A DNA stretch of 64,000 bases from Janthinobacterium agaricidamnosum NBRC 102515 = DSM 9628 (lineage in GTDB: Bacteria; Pseudomonadota; Gammaproteobacteria; Burkholderiales; Burkholderiaceae_D), in NCBI RefSeq assembly GCF_000723165.1, contig NZ_HG322949.1, forward strand, positions 95,352 to 159,351, written 5' to 3'. The notes beneath the pieces were generated by a model that was given only the letters and a program-made list of their open reading frames with translations, searched no databases and was not told where the DNA came from. The translations under genes and the position numbers were made by a program. This document shows, in pieces, positions 28,410 through 38,088 of the stretch (the stretch's first letter is position 1; each line of letters opens with the position of its first letter).

Positions 28410-30008
28410 ATGTTAGATGCAACGCTCAAAACCCAGTTGAAAGCCTATTTGGAAAAGGTCGTGCAGCCGATTGAGATCGTCGCGTCTCTCGATGACAGCG
28501 CCAAGGCCCGCGAAATGCAGGAACTGCTCCAGGAGATCGTCCTGTTGAGCGACCGCATCACGCTGGTGGAACGCCGCGACGACCAGGAACGCAAACCTTC
28601 GTTCAGCATCAACCGCCCAGGCAGCGATATCGGCGTACGTTTCGCCGGCATCCCGATGGGCCACGAATTCACCTCGCTGGTGCTGGCGCTGCTGCAAGTC
28701 GGCGGCCACACCATCAAGCTCGACGACGCCGTCGTCGAGCAAATCCGTAACCTCGACGGCGATTACGCCTTCGAGACCTACATCTCGCTGAGCTGCCACA
28801 ACTGCCCTGAAGTGGTGCAGGCGCTGAATGCGATGTCGGTGATCAACCCACGCATCCGCGCCGTCACCATCGACGGCGGGGTGTTCCCGAAAGAAGTCGA
28901 AGAACGCAGCATCATGGCCGTGCCGATGATGTTCCTGAACGGCGAGCCGTTCGGCCAGGGCCGTACCGGCGTCGAAGAAATCCTTGCCAAGCTGGACGTC
29001 AATGCCGGCGCACGCCAGGCTGCCGAACTGAGCAAGAAAGACGTGTTCGACGTGCTGATCGTCGGCGGCGGCCCGGCCGGCGCGGCAGCGGCGATCTACG
29101 CCGCCCGCAAAGGCATCAAGACCGGTGTGCTGGCCGAGCGTTTCGGCGGCCAGGTGCTGGACACCATGGCCATCGAAAACTTTATTTCGGTCAAGGAAAC
29201 CGACGGTCCGAAATTTGCCGTGGCATTGGAACAGCACGTCAAGCAATACGAAGTCGATATCATGAATACCCAGCGCGCCGACAAGCTGAGCGCCGCCGGC
29301 AAACTGATTGAAATCAAGACCGCCACCGGCGCGGTGCTGAAAAGCAAAACCGTGATCCTGGCGACCGGCGCCCGCTGGCGCGAAATCAATGTGCCGGGCG
29401 AGAAGGAATACCGCAACCACGGCGTGGCGTACTGCCCGCATTGCGATGGTCCTTTGTTCAAGGGCAAGCGGGTGGCGGTGATCGGCGGCGGCAACTCCGG
29501 CGTCGAGGCGGCGATCGACCTGGCCGGCCTGGTCAAGCATGTGACGCTGATCGAATACGGCGATCAATTGCGTGCCGACGCGGTGCTGCAACGCAAATTG
29601 CACAGCTTGCCGAACGTGACCGTGATCATGTCGGCGCAAACCACCGAGATCCATGGCGACGGCAAGATCGTCAATGGCCTGAGCTACAAGGACCGCGTGT
29701 CCGGCAGCGATAACAAGGTCGAGCTGGAAGGCGTGTTTGTGCAAATCGGCCTGGTGCCGAACACCGAGTGGCTGAAAGGCACGCTGGCGCTGTCGCGTCA
29801 CGGCGAAATCGAAATCGATGCGCGTGGCCAGACTTCGATTCCTGGCGTCTTCGCCGCCGGCGACGTGACCACCGTGCCGTACAAGCAGATCATCATCGCC
29901 ACCGGCGAAGGCGCCAAGGCAGCCTTGTCCGCGTTCGATCACCTGATTCGTTCGGACGATGAAGAAGTGGTGGAAGAGTCGGCGCAGAAAGTCGCAATGA
30001 CCGCCTGA
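28410..30008 (+). CDS. ahpF: Alkyl hydroperoxide reductase subunit F
   Basis: A 532-residue flavoprotein disulfide reductase that passes electrons from NADH to AhpC. The tandem thioredoxin-fold N-terminal domain has its active CxxC in CHNCPEV (Cys 129 and 132). The C-terminal thioredoxin-reductase-like part has the FAD motif [15 protein letters not shown] (near 215), CxxC in YCPHCDG (about 342/345), NAD motif [10 protein letters not shown] and closing FAAGDVT. RBS AAGGAAGG precedes the ATG. It lies 100 bp after ahpC. Confidence 0.97.
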   Translation: MLDATLKTQLKAYLEKVVQPIEIVASLDDSAKAREMQELLQEIVLLSDRITLVERRDDQERKPSFSINRPGSDIGVRFAGIPMGHEFTSLVLALLQVGGHTIKLDDAVVEQIRNLDGDYAFETYISLSCHNCPEVVQALNAMSVINPRIRAVTIDGGVFPKEVEERSIMAVPMMFLNGEPFGQGRTGVEEILAKLDVNAGARQAAELSKKDVFDVLIVGGGPAGAAAAIYAARKGIKTGVLAERFGGQVLDTMAIENFISVKETDGPKFAVALEQHVKQYEVDIMNTQRADKLSAAGKLIEIKTATGAVLKSKTVILATGARWREINVPGEKEYRNHGVAYCPHCDGPLFKGKRVAVIGGGNSGVEAAIDLAGLVKHVTLIEYGDQLRADAVLQRKLHSLPNVTVIMSAQTTEIHGDGKIVNGLSYKDRVSGSDNKVELEGVFVQIGLVPNTEWLKGTLALSRHGEIEIDARGQTSIPGVFAAGDVTTVPYKQIIIATGEGAKAALSAFDHLIRSDDEEVVEESAQKVAMTA

Positions 30009-30035
30009 TGAGGGCGCCGCCTGGTGCGGCATGAC

Positions 30036-30074
30036 AAAACCCGGAACCGTCGCGAGGCGGTTCCGGGTTTTTTA
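30036..30074 (+). terminator. Rho-independent terminator of ahpF
   Basis: AAAACCCGGAACCG and CGGTTCCGGGTTTT form a perfect 14-bp stem with an eight-base loop and a T run. Confidence 0.9.
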
Positions 30075-30129
30075 TTGCAAGGCTGGCTTGCCAGTGCTGA
30101 AGCGGCCGTGGCAGGCCGCTGCTTGCCGA

Positions 30130-30468
30130 TCAGCTGCCCGAATACAGTGGATTGTCGGCCACGTAGACTTTGATGCCATCTGCTGGCACATCTTTCGGCG
30201 CGATCTCGGACAGGTCGAACACGGTCTTGCTCGGGAAGGTGTTCACATTCCACGCGAAGTTCTTGCCGGCGATCGAAATGTTGACCGTTTCGCCGTTGGT
30301 GACGTTCAGGTATTTGGCGCCCGGCTGCACGCTGATGGTACGGCCGGCGGTATTTGGCGCCGCGGCGACGCCGTAATCGTCGGCGCCGCCGGTCGGGGCG
30401 GCCGCCTGGGCGCCATGTGCCAGTACGGCGGACAGGATCAGGATTGCTGCGCTGGATAATTTCAACAT
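30130..30468 (-). CDS. CzcE-like periplasmic metal-resistance protein
   Basis: A 112-residue exported protein: signal peptide to about residue 21 (ending HGAQA), then a small beta domain with VTNGETVNISIAGKNFAWNV and KTVFDLSEIAP. These match the CzcE family of copper/heavy-metal-responsive periplasmic proteins of Cupriavidus and relatives. No other czc or cop gene is adjacent. The start at 30468 is the only one that gives a signal peptide; the frame runs open further upstream. Confidence 0.7.
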   Translation of the reverse strand: MLKLSSAAILILSAVLAHGAQAAAPTGGADDYGVAAAPNTAGRTISVQPGAKYLNVTNGETVNISIAGKNFAWNVNTFPSKTVFDLSEIAPKDVPADGIKVYVADNPLYSGS

Positions 30469-30643
30469 GATGTTTTCTCTCAAGGTAGTTCGAAGCACTG
30501 TTGCATCGATGGAGACTATTAAATCGCGTGGGTGTATCCGGCTTGTGTCAAAAAATGGGTCTTTATGCAAGCGTATGTATCTGCGGGCCGGCCAGATACA
30601 TAAGGACATACAAGCTGCCTTGGGCGATGCGTCAACAGGCAGA

Positions 30644-31261
30644 TTACAACTGCAGCGTAGCGGCCAGCGGCATCAGCGGATCGAGGTGGCTGGTCAGCAA
30701 GATGCATTGCCGCGACAGCCGCGTCGGGTCGGCTAGCTGGGTCCGCAAATAGGCCATCGCTTCGGCATCGAGGCCGTTGAACGGCTCGTCGATCAGCAGC
30801 AAACGCACCGGCAAGGCCAGCGCCAGCGCCAGCTGCAATTTCTTGTGCTGGCCCAGCGACAGCGTGGTGATGCCTTGCGACAGCACCGGCATCAACGCAA
30901 ACGCGCGCAGCTGGGCATTCAGCAAGACTTCGTCGCTGGCCGGATACAGCGTCATATGCAGGTCGAGAAACTCTTGTACGTTGAGCCAGGGCAATTGGGG
31001 CGCTTCGCCGCCGCAATAAAAACATTGCAAACGGTAGGCCAGCGGCTGCAAGCGGCAATCGATACCGTCCAGCACGATCGTTCCCGCCAACGGCGCCAGC
31101 GCGCCGCCCGCCAGTTTCAGCAAAGTGGTTTTGCCGGCGCCGTTGGCGCCGCGCAGCCAGGTGATGCCATTGTTTAATTGCAGCTTGAATTGGCTGAACA
31201 GGCTGCGGGTTTCAAACTGGAAATCGAGCTGGTCGATCAGCAGCGCCGGTTTTAATTCCAT
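30644..31261 (-). CDS. ABC transporter ATP-binding protein (CcmA-like, small)
   Basis: A 205-residue single ABC ATPase: Walker A GANGAGKTTLL (near 40), signature SLGQHKK instead of LSGGQ (near 140), Walker B LLLIDEPFNGLD, and the His switch in TSHLDPL. Size and sequence are reminiscent of CcmA, the haem-exporter ATPase, but no ccm genes are nearby. It overlaps its membrane partner by about ten bases. An exporter of unknown substrate is the safest call. Confidence 0.8.
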   Translation of the reverse strand: MELKPALLIDQLDFQFETRSLFSQFKLQLNNGITWLRGANGAGKTTLLKLAGGALAPLAGTIVLDGIDCRLQPLAYRLQCFYCGGEAPQLPWLNVQEFLDLHMTLYPASDEVLLNAQLRAFALMPVLSQGITTLSLGQHKKLQLALALALPVRLLLIDEPFNGLDAEAMAYLRTQLADPTRLSRQCILLTSHLDPLMPLAATLQL

Positions 31262-32340
31262 AATTCACTTCCTATCGCGGTCAGTATCAGGATCGACAAG
31301 GCCAGCAGCGCCACCCGGCCGCGCGGGCTGAGCCGGGGCAATCCGACGATGGCGAGCTGCGCCAGGCCGGCCACGGCGATATAGAGCAAGGCGGCCTTGT
31401 GGCTGAAGCCGGCACCGAGCTGGGCCAAGGCCACGCCGAACAGGACCAGCAGCAGCGCCGCCGGCAGCAGCGTCAATGTGCAGGCGGCCAACTCCAGCCG
31501 GCGCGTCTTGATCGGCCAGGCCGCCATCAGCGGGCGTAGCCGGCGGATCTGTTCGCGCACCGCCTTGTCGCCACGGTCGGTCAGCACGATCAGCAAGATA
31601 CTGCTACATAAGCCCAGCAGCGGCGCCGGTACCAAGGCCGGATGCCACAGCCAAGCCAGTACGCTGGCGGCGGCGGCCAGCAGCAGCGCGCTTTGCTGCA
31701 TACCGGCCGGATGATCGTTGCGCCAGAATGGCAGCCAGAACAGCTGGCGCCACAGCAACAGCGCGCGCGGCGCGGTGCGGCGCGGCCGGTAGCTGCCGGC
31801 TGTCGCCGTGCGGCGGCGCATCCTGGCCGGCGCCGCCGGACGGGCGCGCAGCGCCAGGATCAGCGTGGCGCCGGCCCAGGCCAGCAGCAGCGCCGCCACG
31901 GTGGCGATCAGGCCGGCATGGAAGACCGGGCGCAGCCATAGCGGCCACTGGTACAGCCACACCGCGACCGATATCGCATAGGCCAGCGCCAGCGGCGCCA
32001 TCATCATGCCGGCCACGGCGATATGGGCCAGCCAGCGGGTGCCTGGCGGTATCGGCAGTGCAGGCAGCCACAGCAGTACATCGTGCGGCAGCAAGCGCTT
32101 GCGCAACAGCCAGACCGGGGCGATCGTCAGCAGTACCTGTGCCAGTATCAAGGCGCCGGCGACTGGCAGCGGCTGGCTGGCGGCGACCATGGCGGGCAGG
32201 GCGATCACGGCCAATAAACCCAGCAAGACCGGGCCGGCCAGTGCGACCAGGATTTCGGCGGAACTGGCCAGGCTGGCGGCAAAGTGCAGCAAGGCGTGAT
32301 GCGCCAGGCGCAGCCGCAGACGGATATAAGGATGGGACAT
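31252..32340 (-). CDS. Putative ABC transporter membrane subunit
   Basis: A 362-residue protein with about eight to ten hydrophobic segments rich in Ala/Leu, and an Arg-rich cytoplasmic stretch near residues 175-195. It has no clear family motif by eye. The overlap with the downstream ATPase gene makes it the permease of the same transporter. The start is either the ATG at 32340 or one seven codons upstream (32361); neither has a strong ribosome site, and I chose the shorter. Function unknown. Confidence 0.65.
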   Translation of the reverse strand: MSHPYIRLRLRLAHHALLHFAASLASSAEILVALAGPVLLGLLAVIALPAMVAASQPLPVAGALILAQVLLTIAPVWLLRKRLLPHDVLLWLPALPIPPGTRWLAHIAVAGMMMAPLALAYAISVAVWLYQWPLWLRPVFHAGLIATVAALLLAWAGATLILALRARPAAPARMRRRTATAGSYRPRRTAPRALLLWRQLFWLPFWRNDHPAGMQQSALLLAAAASVLAWLWHPALVPAPLLGLCSSILLIVLTDRGDKAVREQIRRLRPLMAAWPIKTRRLELAACTLTLLPAALLLVLFGVALAQLGAGFSHKAALLYIAVAGLAQLAIVGLPRLSPRGRVALLALSILILTAIGSELWN

Positions 32341-32483
32341 CGAATGGAGCGGCAAGATCATCGGCTATCGGCGTGAGGTGGCGGGCATCGCGATCTTGAA
32401 AGTGTGAGGGAGAAACTGTTAAGTGGCGCTGGATATTTTATCAGCGATGAGGCCGAATGCGTTTTCGCCTCCGGAAATGGGAA

Positions 32484-32514
32484 AAGCCCTCTGATTCGCT
32501 GAATCAGAGGGCTT
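32484..32514 (-). terminator. Terminator of the tRNA-Val/tRNA-Asp transcript
   Basis: On the minus strand AAGCCCTCTGATTC pairs with GAATCAGAGGGCTT across a three-base loop and is followed by T residues, directly after the tRNA-Asp gene. Confidence 0.85.
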
Positions 32515-32522
32515 CTCTTTGT

Positions 32523-32599
32523 TGGCGGAGTGGACGGGACTCGAACCCGCGACCCCCGACGTGACAGGCCGGTATTCTAACCAACTGAACTACCACTCC
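32523..32599 (-). tRNA. tRNA-Asp (anticodon GTC)
   Basis: The minus strand reads as a complete cloverleaf: acceptor GGAGTGG pairing with CCACTCC, D arm with AGTTCAGTTGGTTAGA, anticodon loop CTGTCAC, T arm GGGTTCGAGTCCC, discriminator G and encoded CCA. The second tRNA of a two-gene minus-strand transcript. Confidence 0.97.
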
Positions 32600-32653
32600 A
32601 AGCTTGCTTGATCTGTGTTGCCGATCCATAAAGCGCTGGATAATTTTCTGAGT

Positions 32654-32729
32654 TGGTGGGTGCTGAGAGGCTCGAACTCCCGACCTACGCCTTGTAAGGG
32701 CGCCGCTCTACCAACTGAGCTAAGCACCC
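32654..32729 (-). tRNA. tRNA-Val (anticodon TAC)
   Basis: The minus strand gives acceptor GGGTGCT/AGCACCC, D arm TTAGCTCAGTTGGTAGAGC, anticodon loop CTTACAA (TAC), T arm GGGAGTTCGAGCCTCTC and encoded CCA. It lies 54 bp upstream of the tRNA-Asp gene. Confidence 0.97.
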
Positions 32730-32851
32730 TTTGCTTATCTCAGAAAACTATCCTGACGTTTGTCACCACGTCTGGAAGAGGCGCTATTATAGGATGGCAA
32801 AAATGCTTCCGCAAGGGCTTTTTTTGTACTTTTCCGATTTTCTTCCAAGAA

Positions 32852-33230
32852 TTACTCTGTGATGCCCCCCTGCGACAGCATCCACGCCATATTGCATGCG
32901 CTCTCGCGCAAGGCGCCGCGCGGCCGCTTGCTTGCCAGCAGGCGCACTTCGCTGGTGTCGGTGCTGCTGATGTCCAGTTCGATGAATTTCTTGTCGCTGC
33001 TGGCGGCGACTTCGACGCTGAACTGTTCCACCGGCTCGTGGTAAACCTGTGGCGGCTTGCCGCCCAGCGCCAGGCGGAAGACGCGGCCAGCGGTTTGAGA
33101 TCGGCCGTCATCGCCTCGGTATAGGCATTCTCGGCGTTCAGGTAGGCGATGACGGCCGCTTGCTCCTTCTTTTGCAGCCAGCGGTAATCGTCGCTGACGA
33201 CCTCGCCACGCCGCGTGGTGTCAGCGGCCG
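32852..33230 (-). pseudogene. Decayed S9A prolyl oligopeptidase (oligopeptidase B-like) remnant
   Basis: Two separate pieces of an oligopeptidase-B-type protein can be read on the minus strand. From 33230 to about 33085 the frame gives SDDYRWLQKKEQAAVIAYLN followed by AENAYTEAM, the classical N-terminal region. From about 33085, in another frame, it gives a propeller segment (VYHEPVEQFSVEV, TSEVRLLAS) that belongs more than 100 residues further on. The middle and the whole catalytic domain are missing, and a stop at 32852 ends it. The first codons are also lost: the fragment abuts the stop of the upstream gene. This is deletion plus frameshift decay. Confidence 0.75.
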
Positions 33231-34067
33231 TTAACCTGGTTTGTAGGCTTCCAGAATCTCCCGCACACCGCTCTTATAAACCCGCTTCATCATCGCAGGA
33301 TCAAGATAACGTTCATAAATCCTGCTGATGCTGCCATCGGCGATGGTGCTGCGCATGGCCGCCGTATAAGCCTGGTGTACTTCAGCCGAAATATTTTGTT
33401 TCGACAAGTACAAACCCACCAGCCGGCGCGGCGATTCCGGTACTTGCAGCGCGCTGATCGCATCGCCCTTGCCTGCCGGCGCGACATACCAGGTGTACAG
33501 AATCGGCGGCGCCAGCGTGCCTTCGGCGCGGCCGGCGGCGATTTTCTTGAACACCACGTCGAAATCGTTGACCCATTCCAGGCGGCCGGCCCGTTCCAGC
33601 CGGTCCAGTTGCACCTGCACCGCGTTCAGGTGAGAGATGCCGCGTGGAATGTTCAAGCGTGCATGGCTGCGATCGACAAAATCCTTCAGGCTGCGGAATG
33701 GCGCAGCGGCATTTTTGGATAACACCAGTTCGAATTGGGCATAGCAATAGGGAATGAAGTTGCCATTCCTGTCGCGTTCGGCGGTTTGCGCCGCGCCCAT
33801 CACCATGTCGATGTGACCATTGTCGAATTCAGTGAACATGCGTCCGCGCGGAAACCAGCGCAGTTCAAATTTGCAACCGGTGCGCCTGGCCAGTTCATTG
33901 ACCACGTCGACCGACGCGCCGCGAAAGGAGGCGCCGTCGCGGTAAGACGAGAAGCCCAGATCGCTGATACCGACCCGCGTCACGGCAGGGCAGTTGAACG
34001 CTTGCGCCTGGCTGGGCGTGGCAGCCAGCAAAAACAGTATTCCGCTGCAAAACAGAGGCAAGATCAT
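33231..34067 (-). CDS. Periplasmic solute-binding protein, SBP_bac_3-like
   Basis: A 278-residue exported protein: signal peptide to about residue 22 (ending SQAQA), then a two-lobe binding fold with VGISDLGFSSYRDG, the WFPRGRMFTEFDNGHIDM helix and a C-terminal domain. It belongs to the amino-acid-binding-like family often found as orphans in Burkholderiales. No permease or ATPase gene is next to it. The ligand is unknown. Its stop codon borders the pseudogene remnant. Confidence 0.75.
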   Translation of the reverse strand: MILPLFCSGILFLLAATPSQAQAFNCPAVTRVGISDLGFSSYRDGASFRGASVDVVNELARRTGCKFELRWFPRGRMFTEFDNGHIDMVMGAAQTAERDRNGNFIPYCYAQFELVLSKNAAAPFRSLKDFVDRSHARLNIPRGISHLNAVQVQLDRLERAGRLEWVNDFDVVFKKIAAGRAEGTLAPPILYTWYVAPAGKGDAISALQVPESPRRLVGLYLSKQNISAEVHQAYTAAMRSTIADGSISRIYERYLDPAMMKRVYKSGVREILEAYKPG

Positions 34068-34254
34068 GGGGGCCAGTCAATACCGAATCAATACCGAAAG
34101 TGTAGCATGGCCGGGTCTTGAAAAATTGCAAATGGACAATGAAAGTGATATTCCTGTGAAAATTGCAAAAAATTCAAACGTTATTGCACAGGCCGTCACA
34201 TACTTTTGTCACGTCCTTCCGTCACCCACTTGCGGCAATCTGGATTCCGGGTAA

Positions 34255-34274
34255 TACTGTATATAATTACAGTA
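34255..34274. promoter_or_regulatory. LexA box (SOS operator) of dinB
   Basis: TACTGTATATAATTACAGTA matches the 20-bp LexA consensus with CTGT and ACAG half-sites, 112 bp before the dinB start. It is almost identical to a second box at 50518. Confidence 0.92.
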
Positions 34275-34386
34275 TATGTATTCACACGCCCTTTGGGCTT
34301 GCTTGGGATAGGTCAACCTTGGATAGCCGCTATCGCCTGGAAGTCTGTTGTTTGAACGCCTGCGCGTACCTATTGCCGGGAGGCGC

Positions 34387-35541
34387 ATGAGCGAGCCTGC
34401 GCGTTGCATCGCACACCTGGATATGGATGCATTCTTCGCTTCGGTGGAGTTGCTCAAGTACCCGGAATTGCGCGGCCGTGCCGTGGTGGTGGGCGGCGGC
34501 AAACTCCAGCAACCGCTGATGTTGCCCGATGGTAATCGGAAATTTTCGCGCATCAGCGAATATGCCGGGCGCGGCGTGGTCACGACCTCGACCTACGAAG
34601 CCCGCGCCTTCGGCATATTTTCGGCGATGGGCATCATGAAGGCCGCCAAGCTGGCGCCGGACAGCATTTTGCTGCCGGCGGATTTTGAATCCTATCGTCA
34701 CTACTCGGCAAAGTTCAAGGAAGCCGTGGCGCGCATCGCCCCGGTGATTGAAAACGTCGGCATCGATGAAATCTATATCGACTTGAGCGGCGCCGCCCGC
34801 GACCCAAGATTGCTGGCCAGCGAGATCAAGCAGGCGGTGTTCAGCGCGACCGGCTTGTCCTGTTCGATCGGCCTGGCGCCGAACAAGCTGCTGGCCAAGA
34901 TTTGTTCCGACCTCGACAAGCCAAACGGCCTGACGATCTTGAGCAAGGACGATATCCAGGCCCGGGTGTGGCCATTGCCGGCCAAGAAAATCAACGGGAT
35001 CGGTCCCAAGGCCAGCGCCAAATTGAGTGCGCTGGGCATCACCACCATCGGCGAGCTGGCCCATGCCGACGTGGCGCTGCTGCTGACCCAGTTCGGCCAG
35101 CTGTACACCAGCTGGCTGCATGCGTCCGCGCTGGGCATCGACGAGCGTCCGCTGCGCACCACGTCCGAAGCGAAATCGATCAGCCGCGAAGTCACCTTCG
35201 AGCGCGATTTGCAGGTGGTGCATGACCGCCCGCTGCTGTCGGAAAGAATCACCCACTTGTGCGAGCGGGTCGCCGACGACTTGAAAAAACACGAGCTGGT
35301 GGGGCGCACGGTGGGCATCAAATTGCGCTTCGAGGATTTCTCGACGGTGACCCGCGATGTCACGCTGCCGGATACCACGGCCGATCCCGCCATGATCTTG
35401 CGCGCCGCGCGCGATTGTTTGCGGCGGGTGCCGTTTGAAAAGAAAATCCGCCTGCTCGGCGTGCGCATCAGTACCTTGTCGGCGCCGTCCATGGAAAAAC
35501 ATGGCGCCAAGGCACAGGCGGAGCTGTTTCCGCAACTGTGA
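34387..35541 (+). CDS. dinB: DNA polymerase IV (Y-family)
   Basis: A 384-residue translesion polymerase. The catalytic acidic residues lie in HLDMDAFFASVE (near 12) and GIDEIYIDLSG (near 135). The helix-hairpin-helix stretch (INGIGPKASAKLSALGI) and little finger follow, and the C-terminal QAELF matches the beta-clamp-binding motif. The ATG at 34387 is chosen over an in-frame codon 13 positions upstream because family members start a few residues before HLDMD. A near-perfect LexA box upstream indicates SOS induction. Confidence 0.95.
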   Translation: MSEPARCIAHLDMDAFFASVELLKYPELRGRAVVVGGGKLQQPLMLPDGNRKFSRISEYAGRGVVTTSTYEARAFGIFSAMGIMKAAKLAPDSILLPADFESYRHYSAKFKEAVARIAPVIENVGIDEIYIDLSGAARDPRLLASEIKQAVFSATGLSCSIGLAPNKLLAKICSDLDKPNGLTILSKDDIQARVWPLPAKKINGIGPKASAKLSALGITTIGELAHADVALLLTQFGQLYTSWLHASALGIDERPLRTTSEAKSISREVTFERDLQVVHDRPLLSERITHLCERVADDLKKHELVGRTVGIKLRFEDFSTVTRDVTLPDTTADPAMILRAARDCLRRVPFEKKIRLLGVRISTLSAPSMEKHGAKAQAELFPQL

Positions 35542-35733
35542 CGGCGGCGTTAAAACACTAGCGATGTCCCTTTGAGGTGCGAGGCTGCAAGTATTGCTGA
35601 TGCTCGAGAGAAGCAATCCCACGGTCCGTTTTATCCGATTGGCATGGGCCTTGCTTAATGATTGCAGGCGCCGAACTTCCGCATCGCCAACCTTGACAAC
35701 CTTGATTGCTTGGCAAAACATTACACAACTTAT

Positions 35734-36918
35734 ATGAATAAATCTTCTACCCCTCAAGTGCCGCCGGCCGCCGCGCCGCGCCGTGCATTCCTGCAAGGCC
35801 TGGCCGCGCTTGGCCTGGTCGCCGCCGCTCCGGTCGCCAGCGCCGGCGCCGCCAAACCCAAGGCGGCGCCGGCCGGCAAGCGTCCGCTGATAATCGATGT
35901 GCTCGGCAGTATCAGCAATCCGAATCTGCCGGATGCGGAGCAGGAAGACCGCTACACCATGGGCATCGACGCCCGCGCCATGGCCGACGCCAAGGCTTCC
36001 GGCTTGAGCGCCTTTAACATGACCATCGGTTATGTATTCGGCAAGGAAGATCCATACGAGCAAACCGTCAAGGAAGTGGCCGAGTGGGATGCCTTCCTGC
36101 GCCGCCGGCAAGATTCGCTGATCAAGGTGCTGAGCGCCAGCGACATCCAGCACGCGCATGACAGCGGCCGCATCGGGGTGATCCTGGGTTTCCAGAACGC
36201 GGCGATGATGGGCAAGAATGCCGCCCGCGTCGATACCTTCGCCAATCTGGGCGTGCGGGTGATTCAACTGACCTATAACGACCGCAACCAGCTTGGCGAT
36301 GGCTGCCTGGTGCCTGAAAACCAGGGCTTGACGCCGTTCGGACATGAAGTGGTCGACGCCTTGAATCGCAACCGGGTGATCGTGGACCTGAGTCATAGCG
36401 GCGAACAAATCTGCCTCGACGCGGCCAGGGCATCCAAGGCGCCGATCATGATCACGCATACCGGCTGCCGCGCGCTGGTCGACTTGCCGCGTAACAAGAC
36501 CGACCAGGAATTGCGCCTGGTGGCAGACAAGGGCGGTTTTGTCGGCATCTACATGATGCCGTTCCTGGCGATCGGCCGCCAGCCGACGGCCGCCGACCTG
36601 ATTGCGCACATCGAACATGCGATCAACGTGTGCGGCGAAGACCATGTCGGCATCGGTACCGATGGCACGCTGAGCAAGATCGACGATATACCCGGCTATT
36701 TGGCGGACCTCAAGAAAGAGGTTGCGCGGCGCCGCTCGCTCGGCATCAGCGCTCCGGGTGAGCGTGACGACATCGTGCCCTTTTTGCCTGACCTGGGTGG
36801 CCAGGAAAAATTTCTCAAACTGGCAGATTTGCTGGCGCGGCGCGGCCACACCAGCGCCCGCATCGAGAAAATCCTGGGCCGGAATTTCTTGCGCGCGGCA
36901 GGGCGCATCTGGGCCTGA
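35734..36918 (+). CDS. Peptidase M19 (membrane dipeptidase) homologue with altered metal site
   Basis: A 394-residue protein with a Tat-like leader ([20 protein letters not shown]) followed by an amidohydrolase barrel of the renal dipeptidase family. Retained are [15 protein letters not shown] and GIGTDG, which carry the two His ligands and the Asp. The usual H-x-D after strand 1 reads IIDVLGS, and the bridging Glu position reads GFQNAA. Half of the dinuclear zinc site therefore looks changed. It may still hydrolyse a substrate with one metal, or bind only. The start at 35734 keeps the leader intact. Confidence 0.8.
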   Translation: MNKSSTPQVPPAAAPRRAFLQGLAALGLVAAAPVASAGAAKPKAAPAGKRPLIIDVLGSISNPNLPDAEQEDRYTMGIDARAMADAKASGLSAFNMTIGYVFGKEDPYEQTVKEVAEWDAFLRRRQDSLIKVLSASDIQHAHDSGRIGVILGFQNAAMMGKNAARVDTFANLGVRVIQLTYNDRNQLGDGCLVPENQGLTPFGHEVVDALNRNRVIVDLSHSGEQICLDAARASKAPIMITHTGCRALVDLPRNKTDQELRLVADKGGFVGIYMMPFLAIGRQPTAADLIAHIEHAINVCGEDHVGIGTDGTLSKIDDIPGYLADLKKEVARRRSLGISAPGERDDIVPFLPDLGGQEKFLKLADLLARRGHTSARIEKILGRNFLRAAGRIWA

Positions 36919-37076
36919 GGGGAGCATCGGCCTGGCATCAATCTGTTGCGGCTTTGCCATTGAACAGCATGGCGTCCCCCGGGTGCGCCGCGTTGCCGCG
37001 TCGATCCGGAGCAGGCCATGGCGAGCGTGTAAAATGGCGTTCCCCTGGCACTACTGAATTAACGGAAGACAAAACT

Positions 37077-37973
37077 ATGTGGTTCAAAAATCTACAGATT
37101 TACCGGCTGCCTGCTCCTTGGGCGTTTACGCCGGAGCAGTTGGAAGCGGCGCTTGCGTCGAACACCTTTACGCCGGCGTCCAGCATGGATTTGCTGCGCC
37201 AGGGCTGGGATTCGCCGCGCAACAACGGCTCGCTGGTGCACGTGGTCAACAAACAAATGCTGATCCTGCTCGGCACTGAAAAGAAACTGTTGCCGGCCAC
37301 CGTCATCAACCAGGTCGCCAAGGCGCGCGCGGCCGAGATGGAAGAAGCCCAGGGCTTTGCTCCAGGCAAGAAAGCGATGAAGGAATTGAAGGAACGCGTG
37401 GCCGACGAATTGCTGCCGCGCGCGTTCAGCATCCGCAGCAATGTGTGGACCTGGATCGATCCGGTCAATGGCTGGCTGGTGGTCGACGCGGCCAGCCCGG
37501 CCAAGGCCGACGAAGTCATCAAGCTGTTGTTGAAAGCCGTCGATAAATTGCCGCTGGAAAGCTTGCGCGTGCAGCGTTCGCCAGTCGCGGTGATGACCGA
37601 ATGGCTGCAAGCCGACGATGCCCCGAGCGGTTTCACGGTCGACATGGATACCGAATTGCGCGCCACCGGCGAAAGCAAGGCCACCGTGCGCTACGTGCGC
37701 CACACGCTGGAAGCGGACGATGTGCGGCGCCATATCGCCGCCGGCAAGCAATGCACGCGCCTGGCGATGACGTGGAACGACAAGATTTCGTTCGTGCTGA
37801 CCGAGTCGCTGGCGATCAAGAGCATCAAGCCGCTGGACGTGATCAAGGAAACCGAATCGAGCACCAAGAACGACGACGAGCGTTTCGACGGCGACCTGAT
37901 GCTGATGACCGGCGAATTGAGCAAGCTGATGGCCGACGTGGTCGAAGCGCTGGGCGGCGAAGCGACCGCCTGA
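37077..37973 (+). CDS. rdgC: Recombination-associated protein RdgC
   Basis: A 298-residue RdgC: opening [12 protein letters not shown], and the internal [20 protein letters not shown] and [13 protein letters not shown] are family signatures. RdgC forms a ring around duplex DNA and restrains RecA loading. The ATG at 37077 has GGAAG upstream. It stands alone between the M19 gene and a strong terminator. Confidence 0.95.
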   Translation: MWFKNLQIYRLPAPWAFTPEQLEAALASNTFTPASSMDLLRQGWDSPRNNGSLVHVVNKQMLILLGTEKKLLPATVINQVAKARAAEMEEAQGFAPGKKAMKELKERVADELLPRAFSIRSNVWTWIDPVNGWLVVDAASPAKADEVIKLLLKAVDKLPLESLRVQRSPVAVMTEWLQADDAPSGFTVDMDTELRATGESKATVRYVRHTLEADDVRRHIAAGKQCTRLAMTWNDKISFVLTESLAIKSIKPLDVIKETESSTKNDDERFDGDLMLMTGELSKLMADVVEALGGEATA

Positions 37974-37993
37974 CCGGCCTTGCCGCAAGTGCA

Positions 37994-38026
37994 AAACGGC
38001 AGCCGTGCGGCTGCCGTTTTTTTTTG
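37994..38026 (+). terminator. Rho-independent terminator of rdgC
   Basis: AAAACGGCAGCC-GTGC-GGCTGCCGTTTT forms a perfect 12-bp stem followed by a run of nine or more T residues. Confidence 0.92.
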
Positions 38027-38088
38027 TGCGCAAAGCGCCTTGCAATCGCAAGGCGCTCTTCAGGTTCAGCCTGATTCAGTGCATCGCA

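Noticed and set aside
34330..36960. An 876-codon minus-strand frame spanning two genes
   Set aside because: It covers dinB and the M19 gene antisense; both plus-strand genes have clear family motifs and starts.
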